A stretch of DNA of 64,000 bases, from positions 13,003,493-13,067,492 of the forward strand of contig OU612071.1 in NCBI GenBank assembly GCA_914767715.1. The letters run 5' to 3'. Numbering within the stretch: the first letter of the stretch is position 1; each line of letters opens with the position of its first letter. A program made the position numbers and the translations under genes. This DNA is from Membranipora membranacea (lineage: Eukaryota > Bryozoa > Gymnolaemata > Cheilostomatida > Membraniporidae). Under the pieces are notes generated by a model. That model worked only from the letters and a program-made list of their open reading frames with translations. It searched no databases and was not told where the DNA came from. Shown one piece after another: positions 11,618 to 22,839 of this stretch.

Positions 11618-12890
11618 ATCGCTGAGTGATATGCCTTATAATGTTGACAGTGCCATAAACTTATGCTTACCAGATCACCGTTTGATTGTCACATTGTTTA
11701 ACCTGGTTGACTTCCTCGTATAAAATAAATTTGTGACATCTCATATGTGTTTCCTTGTTTTGGTTGATCTTTTGGGTCCGGTACAACGATTTTGGCGTTT
11801 ACTAAAAATAATTCTGTCTGAATGCTTTTGGAATTTGACAGGAACGCAAGCTTTTTGAACTCAAGAATCGTGTGTTGGTATTTTTCACTTGGCAAACAAA
11901 ATTATGTCTTTGTTTGTCAGCGCAACAGAATTCAGTTTTAAGCTGAACCATCAGTTTTTTTTCTTATTATCAAGCCTGTTACTCAATATCAAGCAGAGAA
12001 TTGACGTCTTTTTACAGCACTCATCGGAAAACATTTCACCTTTGAAATGATAAGACTGCTAATAAACATTTTACAAAAAAAAGAAAACCATGGTTGATCT
12101 AGCTCTATCATGTCACTTATCTGAAAAACTGCCTGTGACAGAGTTTTGTATTTTGTTTGATGTATCATGGCCGAATCACTACCCATAGCTCAAATATTAA
12201 TAAAATCAGCCAAATTGAAAAAGAAGTTGTGCCCCAATACATTGTAATATGATAACTCCTAAATCACAAAAATCATTGCGCAATTTATTTACCCTACTGA
12301 CCTTAATAATTAGCGGGCTCCTAATTCGCGGAGGGCTCAACTCCCACCTTTTTCACCAGTCTTAATTATTCACAAATCTCAGGCCCGCGAATTTGAGAGG
12401 ATAACTCCTCTATAGTAGTAGTAGTATTCTATTTTAAAAAAAACTGACCTCATTGAGATTTGAACCTGCAACATCCTATTTGAAAGATATTACAATGCAG
12501 ACGGTTTATACACTGTGCTACTCAGCCTCATGTCATATAAAGGAAGTATTTAGCTAGTTTTAAGTATTTGCGGTTTCTGTCATCGCTAACTGCGACTTAT
12601 TAAACCACTTGAAAACATAAGGTCAGTAGGGTTATCCAAATATAGAACTTCCAGTGAAGCTGTTGACAAGACTGCTGATTCTATAAGAGCAATAGTAGTT
12701 CCCCCATGTACAACAATGCATCAAAACATGATGTTCATTCACAAATATTTCACCTTACACTTTTCTTATCGTGATTTGTACTATCAATTTTAGTCTCTTT
12801 TAGTTTAATCCTAGTTCGAAAGCAACAGAAAACATTTGAGTGTGTGAAGAGAGCATTTCAAACTCTTAGTAAAACAGCTTGTTTTCAAAG
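11618..12890. other. Region between TIR element and ciliary gene
   Basis: Short open frames exist on the minus strand near 11698-11895 and 11989-12186, but they show no recognisable domain and no splice-consistent partners. A tRNA-like fragment lies at 12440-12540. The last few hundred bases should include the promoter of the plus-strand ciliary gene; no clear TATA box was identified. Confidence 0.35.
12440..12540 (-). repeat. tRNA-like SINE remnant
   Basis: On the minus strand it reads as a tRNA-like unit with B box ggttcaaatctc and an A-box-like stretch about 60 bp away. It is diverged and lacks the family 1 body, so it belongs to another tRNA-derived family. Confidence 0.4.
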
Positions 12891-15800
12891 ATGCCGCTGC
12901 CATTGAGAGGCAAAAGTGTTCTACAAACTCCCGATCCGTTTCACATACCAGGGTAAGTGGATGTTAAAAAGTTGTGAGATCAACTGATTCTAGACGAACA
13001 ATTACATGCTCAAAATCTCTCAGTCGCCTGTATTGTTGAGGAGGGTGAGCTTTCTGTAAGCTTAACGTAGATAATTCCCTGCAAACTCCAACCTATTGAC
13101 TCTGTTGCCCCACTCTCTTTGATACCTTTACATGATATTGGTTCGTGTTGTTTGGCATAAACCTCACCACCCGATCAAAGTAATGCCTAGTAGACAGAAC
13201 AAAGAACAGGGCGCCAACACTAATGTCATTCTACAGTCTGCTGCACGGCTGAATATTTCTAGAATGGGCCAAACATAGTACATATGGCAGAATGAATAAC
13301 TCAATACATGTAACTGTAAGGTACTGAAATAAACTTGACAGGGATCTTTCCAATGCAAAATGTTGCGTAGACAACAAAAAGTAAATAACGAATAATATAA
13401 TATCTCCTATAGCTATCTTCTTGTCTGTGAACAGGAAAAAATTATGCAGTTTGATATTTTATTGTTTCCTATTTCATGTTATTAAGGTATGCCGGCCACA
13501 CACCACAAGCAGGATTTAAGTGTGGCCAATCGTTCGCCCCTGTGACTCATGCATTACTCACCAATCCAGATGTTAAGAAATCAGGCTATTCTGTGCTCGC
13601 CCACACTAATGATGACATCAAGTAAGTGTGCGGTGTTGGAATCCCATTGTAACCAAATTATTTTTAAACCAGGCAGTTTTTTTAAGTTAAGAGAAGAACG
13701 TAAAACTACATCTTTTACCTCTAAGTTTGAGTCTTCAGTTGGTAGCGAGTCCTCCCCTCTAGAGCATTCAAGCCACACACTTGCCTGTAGGAAACTCAGC
13801 TATTCTTTATATAGAAGAGGCAGCGGAGATCTATTGACTACATTTTGGGTACGCAAAGACTCTGTGAACCTTAGGTTTGGTGAGTCCTGATCTTCATGAA
13901 CCTTGCTAGGATGAATGGTGTGCTAATATCAAATCACAATTGACTGAAGGCTCTGGGAATTAGTAGTCCACACCATTGACCATTGTTCAACTGTTGATTC
14001 CTGATAAATTTGTTTGTTAACTTTCTGTATATTCATAGCTTGACAACACATTCCTGTAATTACTGAAAAAGCGATGTGTTGTCAAGTTATGCAATTAAAG
14101 TGAATTATTGAAGCAGTAGTCAGTTTGAAATGTGGATATGTCACTATAGTCGCCTTTTGAACAAGTCTGATGCAATCTGCCAAAAGTCTGGATATTCCCA
14201 ATCTGCCTGTGAGGTGCCGGCAAATGGATCAAGAACGGTCATCTATTTAGTATAGGCGTTGCATTGTTTCCTACCCCTGGTATCGATCAGTCATTTTATA
14301 CACATAATAGGCCAGGGGAGGCAAATCGCTAAATGTATGACATCGGTCAATAATATTTGAGCAGTCAGTTTCTTGTATAACAAAATGTTAACATTCGAAG
14401 AATGAAAGTGTCTCATTTTAATTGTGACATTGTCTAAGTGGTAGCTTGATCTGCTATGTTTGTATATTGTAGAAGTACAGCAGATATATTACAGGAGAAA
14501 AGGAGAGATATTATGGAGAGTCGGGTGGCCAGCTGGGGGGATCAGAAATACAAATATCCTATAGTTCCAGGCTATACAGGTAATACAGTGGTAAAACTAT
14601 TACTTGAGGTAATGTCAAAGAGCGACAGTGACGTTAAAGATTGATAAAAAAACATTTGTAACAATGCTATCGGATTCTAAAATTTAATTGCTGGGTAGTT
14701 ACAGGGTTGCCAATATTTGGGTCAAAAACCTGGAAATATACATGCTGGCATTGCCTTTGTCTAGGAGTAGGGAGAGGCTTTATTTCATAGCTTTCGACAT
14801 GAAATGGAAAATGGGAAATTATTTTCTTGTTTTGTGATTAACATCTTGATGGCAGATTAGAATAAAATTATTGTCTGTGGTCCATGACCTGTCCCTGCTG
14901 TGGCATGGATATACAACAAATGCATTTCAAAACAGACCCTAAGCATCAATTAATGCTCAAATATAGGATAAGTTTTTCTTTATGTTTAATTTTTTTTACT
15001 GACTTCTCTGGAGAATATTTACTTCCTGACCACTAAACAATTAGTTCTGGTTTGATTTTATTTTTGTCAATGGCAATTAAATATTGAGAAGATAAAATTA
15101 TGATAAGATGTCATGCTGATACTGTCACGATTAGCACTATGATGTTGAACATAAATCACGATTTTGCATTGGAATCATTTGCACTCTAGCATTTTTCTGA
15201 ATTTGAAAAAGGTCAAGTGCCACGCATGGAGAATTACTGTGGACGTACCTTTGCTGAATGTACATTTAACGCCATCACAGAATTCGAGAACTCACAGAGG
15301 ATAAAACGGCTAAAACATGATCATCTCATCGCACTGAACTGTCTACAAAGTGGGGATCAGCTTCCTCTGAATCTTAAGAACATTGAACTACCGGTAAGTG
15401 AACTAGATATGGATAAATATTAGTATTCCCATAAGTTAAGATAATATGATGAAAACATTTATTAGAAATGCAAAATAAGCACTTTGATATTGAATTAAAT
15501 TTTGAAATACAACACTTTTGAACTCTACCATAGTGTTTTGCTGTAGGGCCACATATGGATAATTGCCTAGGGCCAAACGGCCAAAACATATAATAATTGA
15601 TACACAAAATACAAACCGATTATAAAACATTGAGTTTTATGTTACTAGGTTACATTAGTTGCATCTGGTCCTCAATATTTTTAGACTGTACCCTAACATC
15701 ATACTACTTCTCACTTATTTCTTACTTTGATTTACTACTGACTGCAAATCTCTGACTTACAACTTGTTATTAAGTCTATTAAATGGACAACTCCGATTGG

Positions 15801-17847
15801 ACCTAAGCTTCCTCTGGTCTCCTTGTTACTAAGTTCTCCGGTCGTTTACCAATCGGGCATAATGAATATCTTAGCTGGCAAATATTTGTTGTGCCCAGGG
15901 TGGAATTTGGTGTTTAACGACATGTAAATGTCTATTTTATAGCCACTGAAGACTAGAAACAGAATGCCTTTACAGAGGGCCAGGCAAGATATGCTGGCTT
16001 ATGAATCTCCTAACAAACACATACCACCACTCAGTGTCCTGAAGATGTCTAATGAGAGTCCACATAAAAGATTTATAGCTGGTAGGTATAACTACAGTGT
16101 CTTAATGGAAGACAATAGTCTAGTTTAAGTGCTAGGCAACTCAGGTTTGGCAAGGCACCTACAGGGCAGATTACTTTTCCTTTTACTTTTTAATACAGCC
16201 TTTGAGACAAAAGTATTGTCATCTTGGAGAATTACCTAGACAAAACGTGATGGAACCTCTAAGAAAATCTCCCAATAGCTCTTGGTCACAATTTGTAACA
16301 AATTTGATGCAGCAGTGTATTCCAAGCAATGCACAAACTCCGTTTGGGGAGGAGGGTGGTGTTGCAAATTATTGGTTCATTTTTGACGACTTGCAAGGCG
16401 GAGGCAAAGCAGGGGTTTTCTTGAATCCCAATTTTGATAGGAAAACAATGGATACTAAATTCTCCATTGTAAGCTTTGTGGTGAGTATCCAGGATCTAAT
16501 CGAAAACACGGTGTATTTACATTGTTGAAGTCGGACTGTAGTTTGGAAAAATACCACAACAATAATGCAATTGAGTTCACTTTACAGCAGATTCACATTG
16601 CTCAGCAATAATTTTACAAACTTGATCTACCCGCCTAAAAAGCATTCTTTTTCGCAAGGTTATGGTGGCTTTGTGCCAAGGACACATGAACTATTTGGCA
16701 AGGATTATGAACATGTCACACATGATGCGCTCAATGTATTCACTGATGAAAGAAAGAAACAGGAAATAGTACTCTCAACTCCAGTAAGTCACAGACAACT
16801 ATTTTTGTCAAAGTATCAATGTGTCATCCAACTAAATCCATTACAAGAGTGTGTGCCCTTTTGTTCACACAGTCATGCTTGCTGGTTCCTAATTTACAAA
16901 GATACCAGCTTTTGCCGGTCATGATACAAAGTAATGATATACATAAATGCCTTCAAATTATCGCGAGGTTTACCTTAGCTAACCTTTCATAACTGATATT
17001 TTTACATGTTACTAGTTGTTCTAGTTCATACATTTCTTATACAAACTGTTGTCTATTTGGGAAACTAGAGTTTCTTACTGGAAACTTTGTTTGAATAGAT
17101 CATGCTCTCCATAGTCAAAATATGTATGTCTAGATATTATTGCTGCAGTATGGGTATGTGATATCTCCTCAAGTTAGAAAAAAGTATTCAGACATTAATA
17201 AGAAGAGTTTTTTTATTGCTAAAGGTGGACCTCAACAGACGTTATGACAATACCGCCTCACACTGTGAGCTGTACCCTACCACTGCTGGTATGAGCGGTA
17301 AATACACTGGTCATATTCCCGGTAGGTAACTAGGCACGGACACATCCTTAGCTATTTAAGGCCGGCAAGCTGCATTCAAATTCATCGATCATTTTTTACT
17401 GCCCTTCTTGTGCCGGAGCTATTAGTTATAAATAATGAGAATAATTTGTACTTCACTTTCCATAGTTATCTTTAAAGCACACTTCCGAATGTATCTTGTC
17501 ATTCATTTACTATATACTTTGGATTGCCATAGAAATGCAATGAGCAAAAAACAATAATCTCTACACCAAATACCTTTTGATTTTAAGTTTTATCATCTTG
17601 CCTGTAAATTTCGGAATAGTATCCCGGTAATATCAGTTTGAGCAGTATTTGTAAAGAAAAAGTTGCATCTTTTTCAAACACAGTACCTTTCCCCTTCCAT
17701 AATTCTCTGTAACGTAATGCTTTCTATTCAGGTGGAAAATATCACTTTGGGAGAACTTATTGGCAATCTACTATTAACGCTAAAGACAAAATGGCCACAG
17801 AAAAGATGAAATGGTCTGAGCAGATGGAGGCTGTGACTGCAAACTGA
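12891..17847 (+). CDS. CIMIP2/FAM166-like ciliary microtubule inner protein
   Basis: Eight exons join in phase: 12891-12952, 13487-13621, 14473-14579, 15212-15393, 15943-16081, 16659-16783, 17225-17321 and 17732-17847. They give 963 nt, that is 320 residues plus TGA. All introns are GT-AG with good donors (gtaagt, gtaggt). The protein has four copies of a G-Y-x-G-x-x-P then G-x-x-[YF] motif: IPGYAGHTP (about 19-27), VPGYTGQVP (about 97-105), GYGGFVP (about 209-215) and GKYTGHIPG (about 275-283). Each is followed by a segment like FGKDYEHVTHDAL. This pattern, and the N-terminal PDPFHIPGYAG, match the FAM166/CIMIP2 family (DUF2475), which lines the inside of axonemal doublet microtubules in motile cilia and sperm tails. 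The family call is firm; which paralog is not. The short N-terminus before repeat 1 supports the chosen ATG. Confidence 0.85.
14039..14086. repeat. Intronic hairpin
   Basis: Twelve-base arms (cttgacaacaca and tgtgttgtcaag) surround a 24-base loop in intron 2 of the ciliary gene. Function unknown; possibly a small MITE. Confidence 0.6.
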
Positions 17848-17869
17848 AAACAAAAACTATAAGATAAAC

Positions 17870-17960
17870 TGCCTCCCTCCCCCTATTGTAAACTTCCCCC
17901 TCTATTGTAAACGTTACCCCTCCCCTATTGTAAAGTTTCCCCCTATTTTGGCTGTGCCAC
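17870..17960 (+). repeat. C-rich short tandem repeat in a 3' UTR
   Basis: Several imperfect copies of a unit like ccccctattgtaaactt follow the stop codon of the ciliary gene within 30 bp. A second cluster of the same unit lies at 18460-18540. Confidence 0.7.
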
Positions 17961-18175
17961 TTTAAGGGTCCATCGTTTAAGATCCAATTTGCCTGCATCT
18001 TGGGTTGATTCTCTTTTAACTGAGGGACAGAAGATGCATGGAAATCATTTCCATTTAGACCTACTGAATACATGTTGTGTACAAAAGATAGTGTTGTTAG
18101 GATAATTCATGTACCCACTATGTATGTGATTTAGACACTTTCAGGGACCCTCAGATAGAAAAGAAAGAGTTTTCA

Positions 18176-18185
18176 AATAAATAAA
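18176..18185 (+). terminator. Polyadenylation signal of the ciliary gene
   Basis: Two overlapping AATAAA hexamers lie about 330 bp downstream of the stop codon at 17847. This would give a 3' UTR of about 350 bp that includes the C-rich repeat. Confidence 0.5.
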
Positions 18186-18459
18186 TGATCATTGATTCTG
18201 TTGCATAACTTGTTCTAGTGTGTTCATTGTTGTTGTCACAACTATTTTTCCATTTTTCCTCTAGCCCAACTGATGGTCAGTCAGAGTTACACATTCCAAT
18301 CGTGAATGATTATAGAGTGTGTTGCCCCCACCCTTCAGCAGGCATTATCGATTATACTTTGGCGCCGGTGTAGTATTATACACTGACCTCTGCACAAATA
18401 AAACCACGTGACACAATATTGCAAACTGTCCCAGGGACACATAACAATAGCGAAAGGCC

Positions 18460-18540
18460 CATTGTAAAGCGTCCCCCATGTTGTAAACTTTCTCCCTATC
18501 ATAAAATGTCCTTTCCCATTTGTAAAGATTCCCCTCGTTG
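18460..18540 (+). repeat. Second cluster of the C-rich 3' repeat
   Basis: Units such as cccccatgttgtaaacttt, tccctatcataaaatg and cccatttgtaaagattcccc repeat the motif found at 17870-17960 in the same orientation, about 600 bp further on. Confidence 0.55.
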
Positions 18541-20537
18541 ATGATAGTCCTATCTATTTGTGATCGCTCTGACAGGGTTAGATCACCTATTTTTGCACAC
18601 TGTAATGTTCTGGCTGCCACTATGATGACTCAGCTGTACAAGGTGATGGTAACTCATCGACATTATGATTGAGTGTGAGAAGCCTGTCCTCCGTGAAGTA
18701 CCTGATAAATCTAGTTTTCGCGGACACCTGCTGTTCTTTGAAGTTTTAATGATTGTTAAAGTTATGGTTTGTGAAGAAAGGTGCATTAAGCCAACGTGAT
18801 TAATAGGTTTGGCTTAGCACAGGAATTTTTATTCTTCTTCTATTTTTTCTTCTATGCACTAGGTCTTATTTGACCGCCCTATTTAACGGACCCCCTAAAG
18901 TGCAGGTGGCTTGTGTCGGGTGTTACCCTATACCCTTGCCCACCTTTGCTACTCTTTTTCGAAGAGGCAGATGGGGGATCTTTATACTGCATGCAAGCAA
19001 ACAGTAGACCTCCAGTATTTATTGTCCTGATCTGAACACACCTAAGCAGGATAAATGGCTTGCCAGTGCCAAATCAGGAATGACAGCCGGCACCGGGTAT
19101 CGAACCTGGATCAAAAGATCACGAATAATTACATATAACAGTCAGACCACTCCCTTCTTGCACAGGACATCTAACTGTTTGAGGATATCAGGGCTCTCAA
19201 GAGTGAGTTTGCTTCATAGTTCTAGATGCGTAGGTACCAGTATGAGCATATGAGCAAACAAGAATCCATTAATGATCAATCAGATAAACTAAAATTGTAA
19301 ACGTGAATTGTTAAGATTGAATTTTTCTATATTTAGGAGTTGCCTCCCTTGATCCGTGAGCCTGTTTAAGAGCACAGGCTAAGATAGACAATTTGTCTAT
19401 GAATTTCATATATTTCCTTTTTCCTCTTTGTTATTCTGATTGGCTACACTCTGCTTGCATGAAAGCCTTGTCAAGTAGTCTATCTCTGCAGCACCGCGGT
19501 GGTGGCGTTGCCTTCCATCAACAAAGGCAACTCCCAGTGCTCCAGGTTATGAGATGTTAAAGCCAGTGTTCCATGTAGGCCCAAATATTTATAAATAATG
19601 GGTTCCCATTTTTTTCCCAATTTTGGTACTCATACTAGGTAAATTAGTTCAAGCCCTATGCTGCAGAGACGAATGTATGCCTCAACAGTTCGCACATGCG
19701 CAGAGTGGATTGGCTATCCAACAGCAACATTTACTCACCTATCTCCGCACTGTGCAGATTAGGTTGCAGGTGAAAAGTTCCTTTCCCCTCTTTTCATTGC
19801 TCTGCCTCTGATCATATGACAGTTTAGTTCAGAAAAAATGAAAAAGAAAACATCTTCTAGCCACTCTGATTACCACTACATTTCTGTACTCAAATATTGT
19901 TGTGTATAGCTTAAAGGTAGTGTGGCAAGAGTGCCAGGAGCTTTGATAGCTCAAATAATCACATCCTTTGCTATCAAGCGAGAGGTCACAAGCTCAATTC
20001 CCGCTCTCATCTCGAGGGATTTACCCTGGCTTCTCCTTTGCAAAATACCACAAAAAATCCAAAATTGATGTCAACCAACAACAATCACAAACTCAGACTA
20101 CTCTCATAGTCACAAAACTGACTGATCGAACTACTCATCCTTCCAACATCAAGGATGTGTTCTATCAGTAATAATCAAAACTGTCAAGGGTCTTTGAGGA
20201 CTATAGTTGTCAACCAGCTGTTATCTGGAGAGTACAGTTTCATACCACTACCCTCCTCCATATCAGACAAGACATGAAGAGTTTTCATTGTGAGACAACA
20301 AAATACCGATATTAAATGCTAAGAGGACCAAGAAAAATCCTGTTTTGAGGACCGATCTTCACCACGTTATGGTGAAACACAGTTGCGCTTCTGATGCTAG
20401 TCATAAACCCAGTAGCTAAGAATCACAGACAGTAAATAAACTCACAGATCGGGTTTTTTCCAAAGTACATAATGTTAATTGTGAAACATGATGAATAATG
20501 ATGATGAGTCTCTCGATACAAATCTGTATGAATTTTC
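18541..20537. other. No gene recognised; tRNA-like fragments
   Basis: The segment has degenerate tRNA-like blocks at about 19090-19190 (minus, gtatcgaacctggatc) and 19930-20060 (plus, aagctcaattcccgctct). No exon with recognisable domain content or consistent splice sites was found. Confidence 0.35.
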
Positions 20538-22541
20538 TTATAATAGTCTTTCACAGACAAACGGAAACAAAATCTAGTTTAATCCCGTTCTCGAAGCTCG
20601 CCACGCATTCAACTTCTGATACCACATGTATCATTGGTAGTTCTCAGGATAAGGTGGTTCCCAAAGCTCGGAAGTTAGTGATAATACTGAAGATACTCTT
20701 CCTTGCCATCGGAAGGTATCATTGCTTTCTCTCAGGCCAATCCAGAAGTATGTGTAACTGCCTAAAACAATGGATTCAATAATAGTCACACCAATTACAT
20801 TGAAGGACAAACTATTGGTATGGTTAAGTAAAGTATTTAGAAGTTTGCCTGGTCAAATTCTCAGCACAAATGGAAAACGTGTTCACATCAAAAAACTATG
20901 TTCTTCTTTCAATTGCATAAAATTCCAAATAGTCGGAGCGGTACGTTGCTGAGCACATGCGAAGGAAAGCAAAATTATATGCAAAGACAGAAATTGGACC
21001 AAGAAACAATGTTGAATTAAGGCTCCCCTATTTAGATGCAGACCCACAACTCTTGGCGCACCGATCACCTGATCATGACTAGCAATAATTCAGTGTTGTT
21101 CTCATTAGACAATGATGCTGTACAACCTTTAAAAATGGGCTGATTAGCTATTGCTATTCACTACTTGGAGCTTGAGCACTTGAGCATTCAGTTTTCAACT
21201 GGGACCATTAAAAGTGTTAGGCGCTGATATATAATAAATTCAATACAAATATAAATGTTAATGTATATGCAAATACAAATGCAAATGCAAACGCAAATGT
21301 AAATGTTACAGTAAATGTCAATGTCAATGTCAATTTCAATGTCAATGTCGGAGTCAATGTCGATGTCGATGTCGATGTCGATGTCAATGTCAATAACATC
21401 CGTGTTAAGCTGTATTTCGAGGTTGTGATGGGATTTTACCTGTGATAGAATTTAACCGCAGTTGGTCCTCTAGTGTAGGGAACACAGCCAGTGCATCTCC
21501 GGATTTCTCACAAATCTTCTTTGCTTCATCCCAAGTTACACGTGGTTCAAGTACTCTAGTTATGCATTTGAGAGGTACTGGGTTCAGCCTATATCCACCA
21601 GGACACACTGTAAAAAAAGCTTAGTTTGAACAGAAATATTGTCATTGACAATAAATATTTGCAAGCCAAACAAGTGGTAAAAACTTGGTGTGAACATTTT
21701 TTTTAGGAACAGCATCAGGATCAGCATTCTGAATTGCACTTGGGGCTTTAGAATGATGAATGAGATGCGTTTTTTGCTTACTGGCAGCAATTTATATTTT
21801 AAAACTGCTAACATAAACAAATTTCCGGGGGCTAGAGGTTAGGACAGGCAAGGTAAGCTTTTAACAACAAATAGATCCAACATATTTCCCATAAACATTA
21901 CTTTTGACTAGAAGAAAGAAAAGTAGTTTTCCAAATCTGAATTATCCGTCAGGAAATATTTGTCATTTCATATTTTTCTATGATTCATTCCTCTGATCTA
22001 CGAACATCTGCAGAGATACGTGAGGCTTATGCATACAATTAAAGAATTTGGAAAACCAAGCTGATGAGCACATAAAGTAAATAAGTGCAAAATAGTTTAT
22101 TTATTAAACTGGAAAAAATTTCATCTGGGCTCAACTAACCGCATTCAAAGTTTTTGATATTGGGAGTTGCTACCTTTTTATGTCTTTGTATCTATTTATC
22201 CTTAGAAACAACAAGTGAGTCTATTTGGCTGGAAACAACAACTGAAAACTAATGGCTTTCCAGCTTGCTCCTCAGAATCACATTCAGTTATTTTGATAGT
22301 GCTCACAAAGTATCCAAACTTACCAGATTCATAAACTTCTTCTCCTTCCCTGCATGTACTCAATCTACATGTCTTAGAGAGTGCAGTATAGCCAAAAGCT
22401 TTACATTCTGTGTTTGTGGAGCACTTTGCAGCACATTTAAGGAGTCTAGAGACAGTGTAAAAAAAATAGAACACTGGTTGCTTCAAAGCAATGCTGTGAC
22501 TTCCCGAAGTGACCTTTGTTTACCATCATCCCAGTGGAAAT
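20538..22541 (-). pseudogene. PAN/apple + C-type lectin gene, broken
   Basis: Three exons align with the two intact lectin genes at 48-61 kb. The PAN exon (22541-22324) encodes KCAAKCSTNTECKAFGY and ends near EEVYES. CTLD exon 1 (21607-21440) begins CPGGYRLNP and includes TWDEAKKICEKSGDALAV; it is intact and in phase. CTLD exon 2 (20761-20538) begins with YFWIGLRESNDTFRWQG and ends FVCERLL-stop. Lesions: an extra T in a run of eight T (about 22460-22470) shifts the PAN frame. In CTLD exon 2 the frame leaves at PENYQ-stop, the matching residues (VSEVECVASFENG) continue in another frame, and the original frame returns just before FVCER. A possible signal exon near 22790-22830 (ATG AAA TCC TTT) meets a stop before its donor. 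Either a pseudogene or an assembly with indel errors; the intact paralogs suggest a secreted lectin originally. Confidence 0.75.
21225..21402. repeat. Hexanucleotide-type microsatellite
   Basis: Imperfect tandem repetition of aatgtc / aatgca / aatgtt-like hexamers. It produces a spurious Thr-rich open frame on the minus strand. It lies in the intron between the two CTLD exons of the broken lectin gene. Confidence 0.8.
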
Positions 22542-22839
22542 CTGTAAAATAAAAACATGTATAATGTACACCTGACAGCCATATTACAATTGATCACACG
22601 TAACATATCTATATCATTCAGAAGGTATGGGGAAGAGAAGGTAAAACGGTAAAATACTCACAAAATATAAACTGGAAATTTCAATATTTTTGTTTACTTC
22701 CAACATTCAGATTTAATTTTGTATTCCCTGACATGTGTACATAATGAAAAAGAAAAGGCAATAATGATTCAGGACTTACCATCACACAATCAGGATCCCA
22801 AAGGATTTCATGACTCACTCACTTTTGAATGCAATGCTA

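Noticed and set aside
16202-16528. Extra exon of the ciliary gene in intron 5
   Set aside because: The frame required by the flanking exons contains a stop, and skipping it gives perfect phase. Its sequence lacks the family motifs.
21217-21399. Thr/Ser/Leu-repeat open frame on the minus strand
   Set aside because: It comes from the hexanucleotide repeat and lies in an intron of the broken lectin gene.
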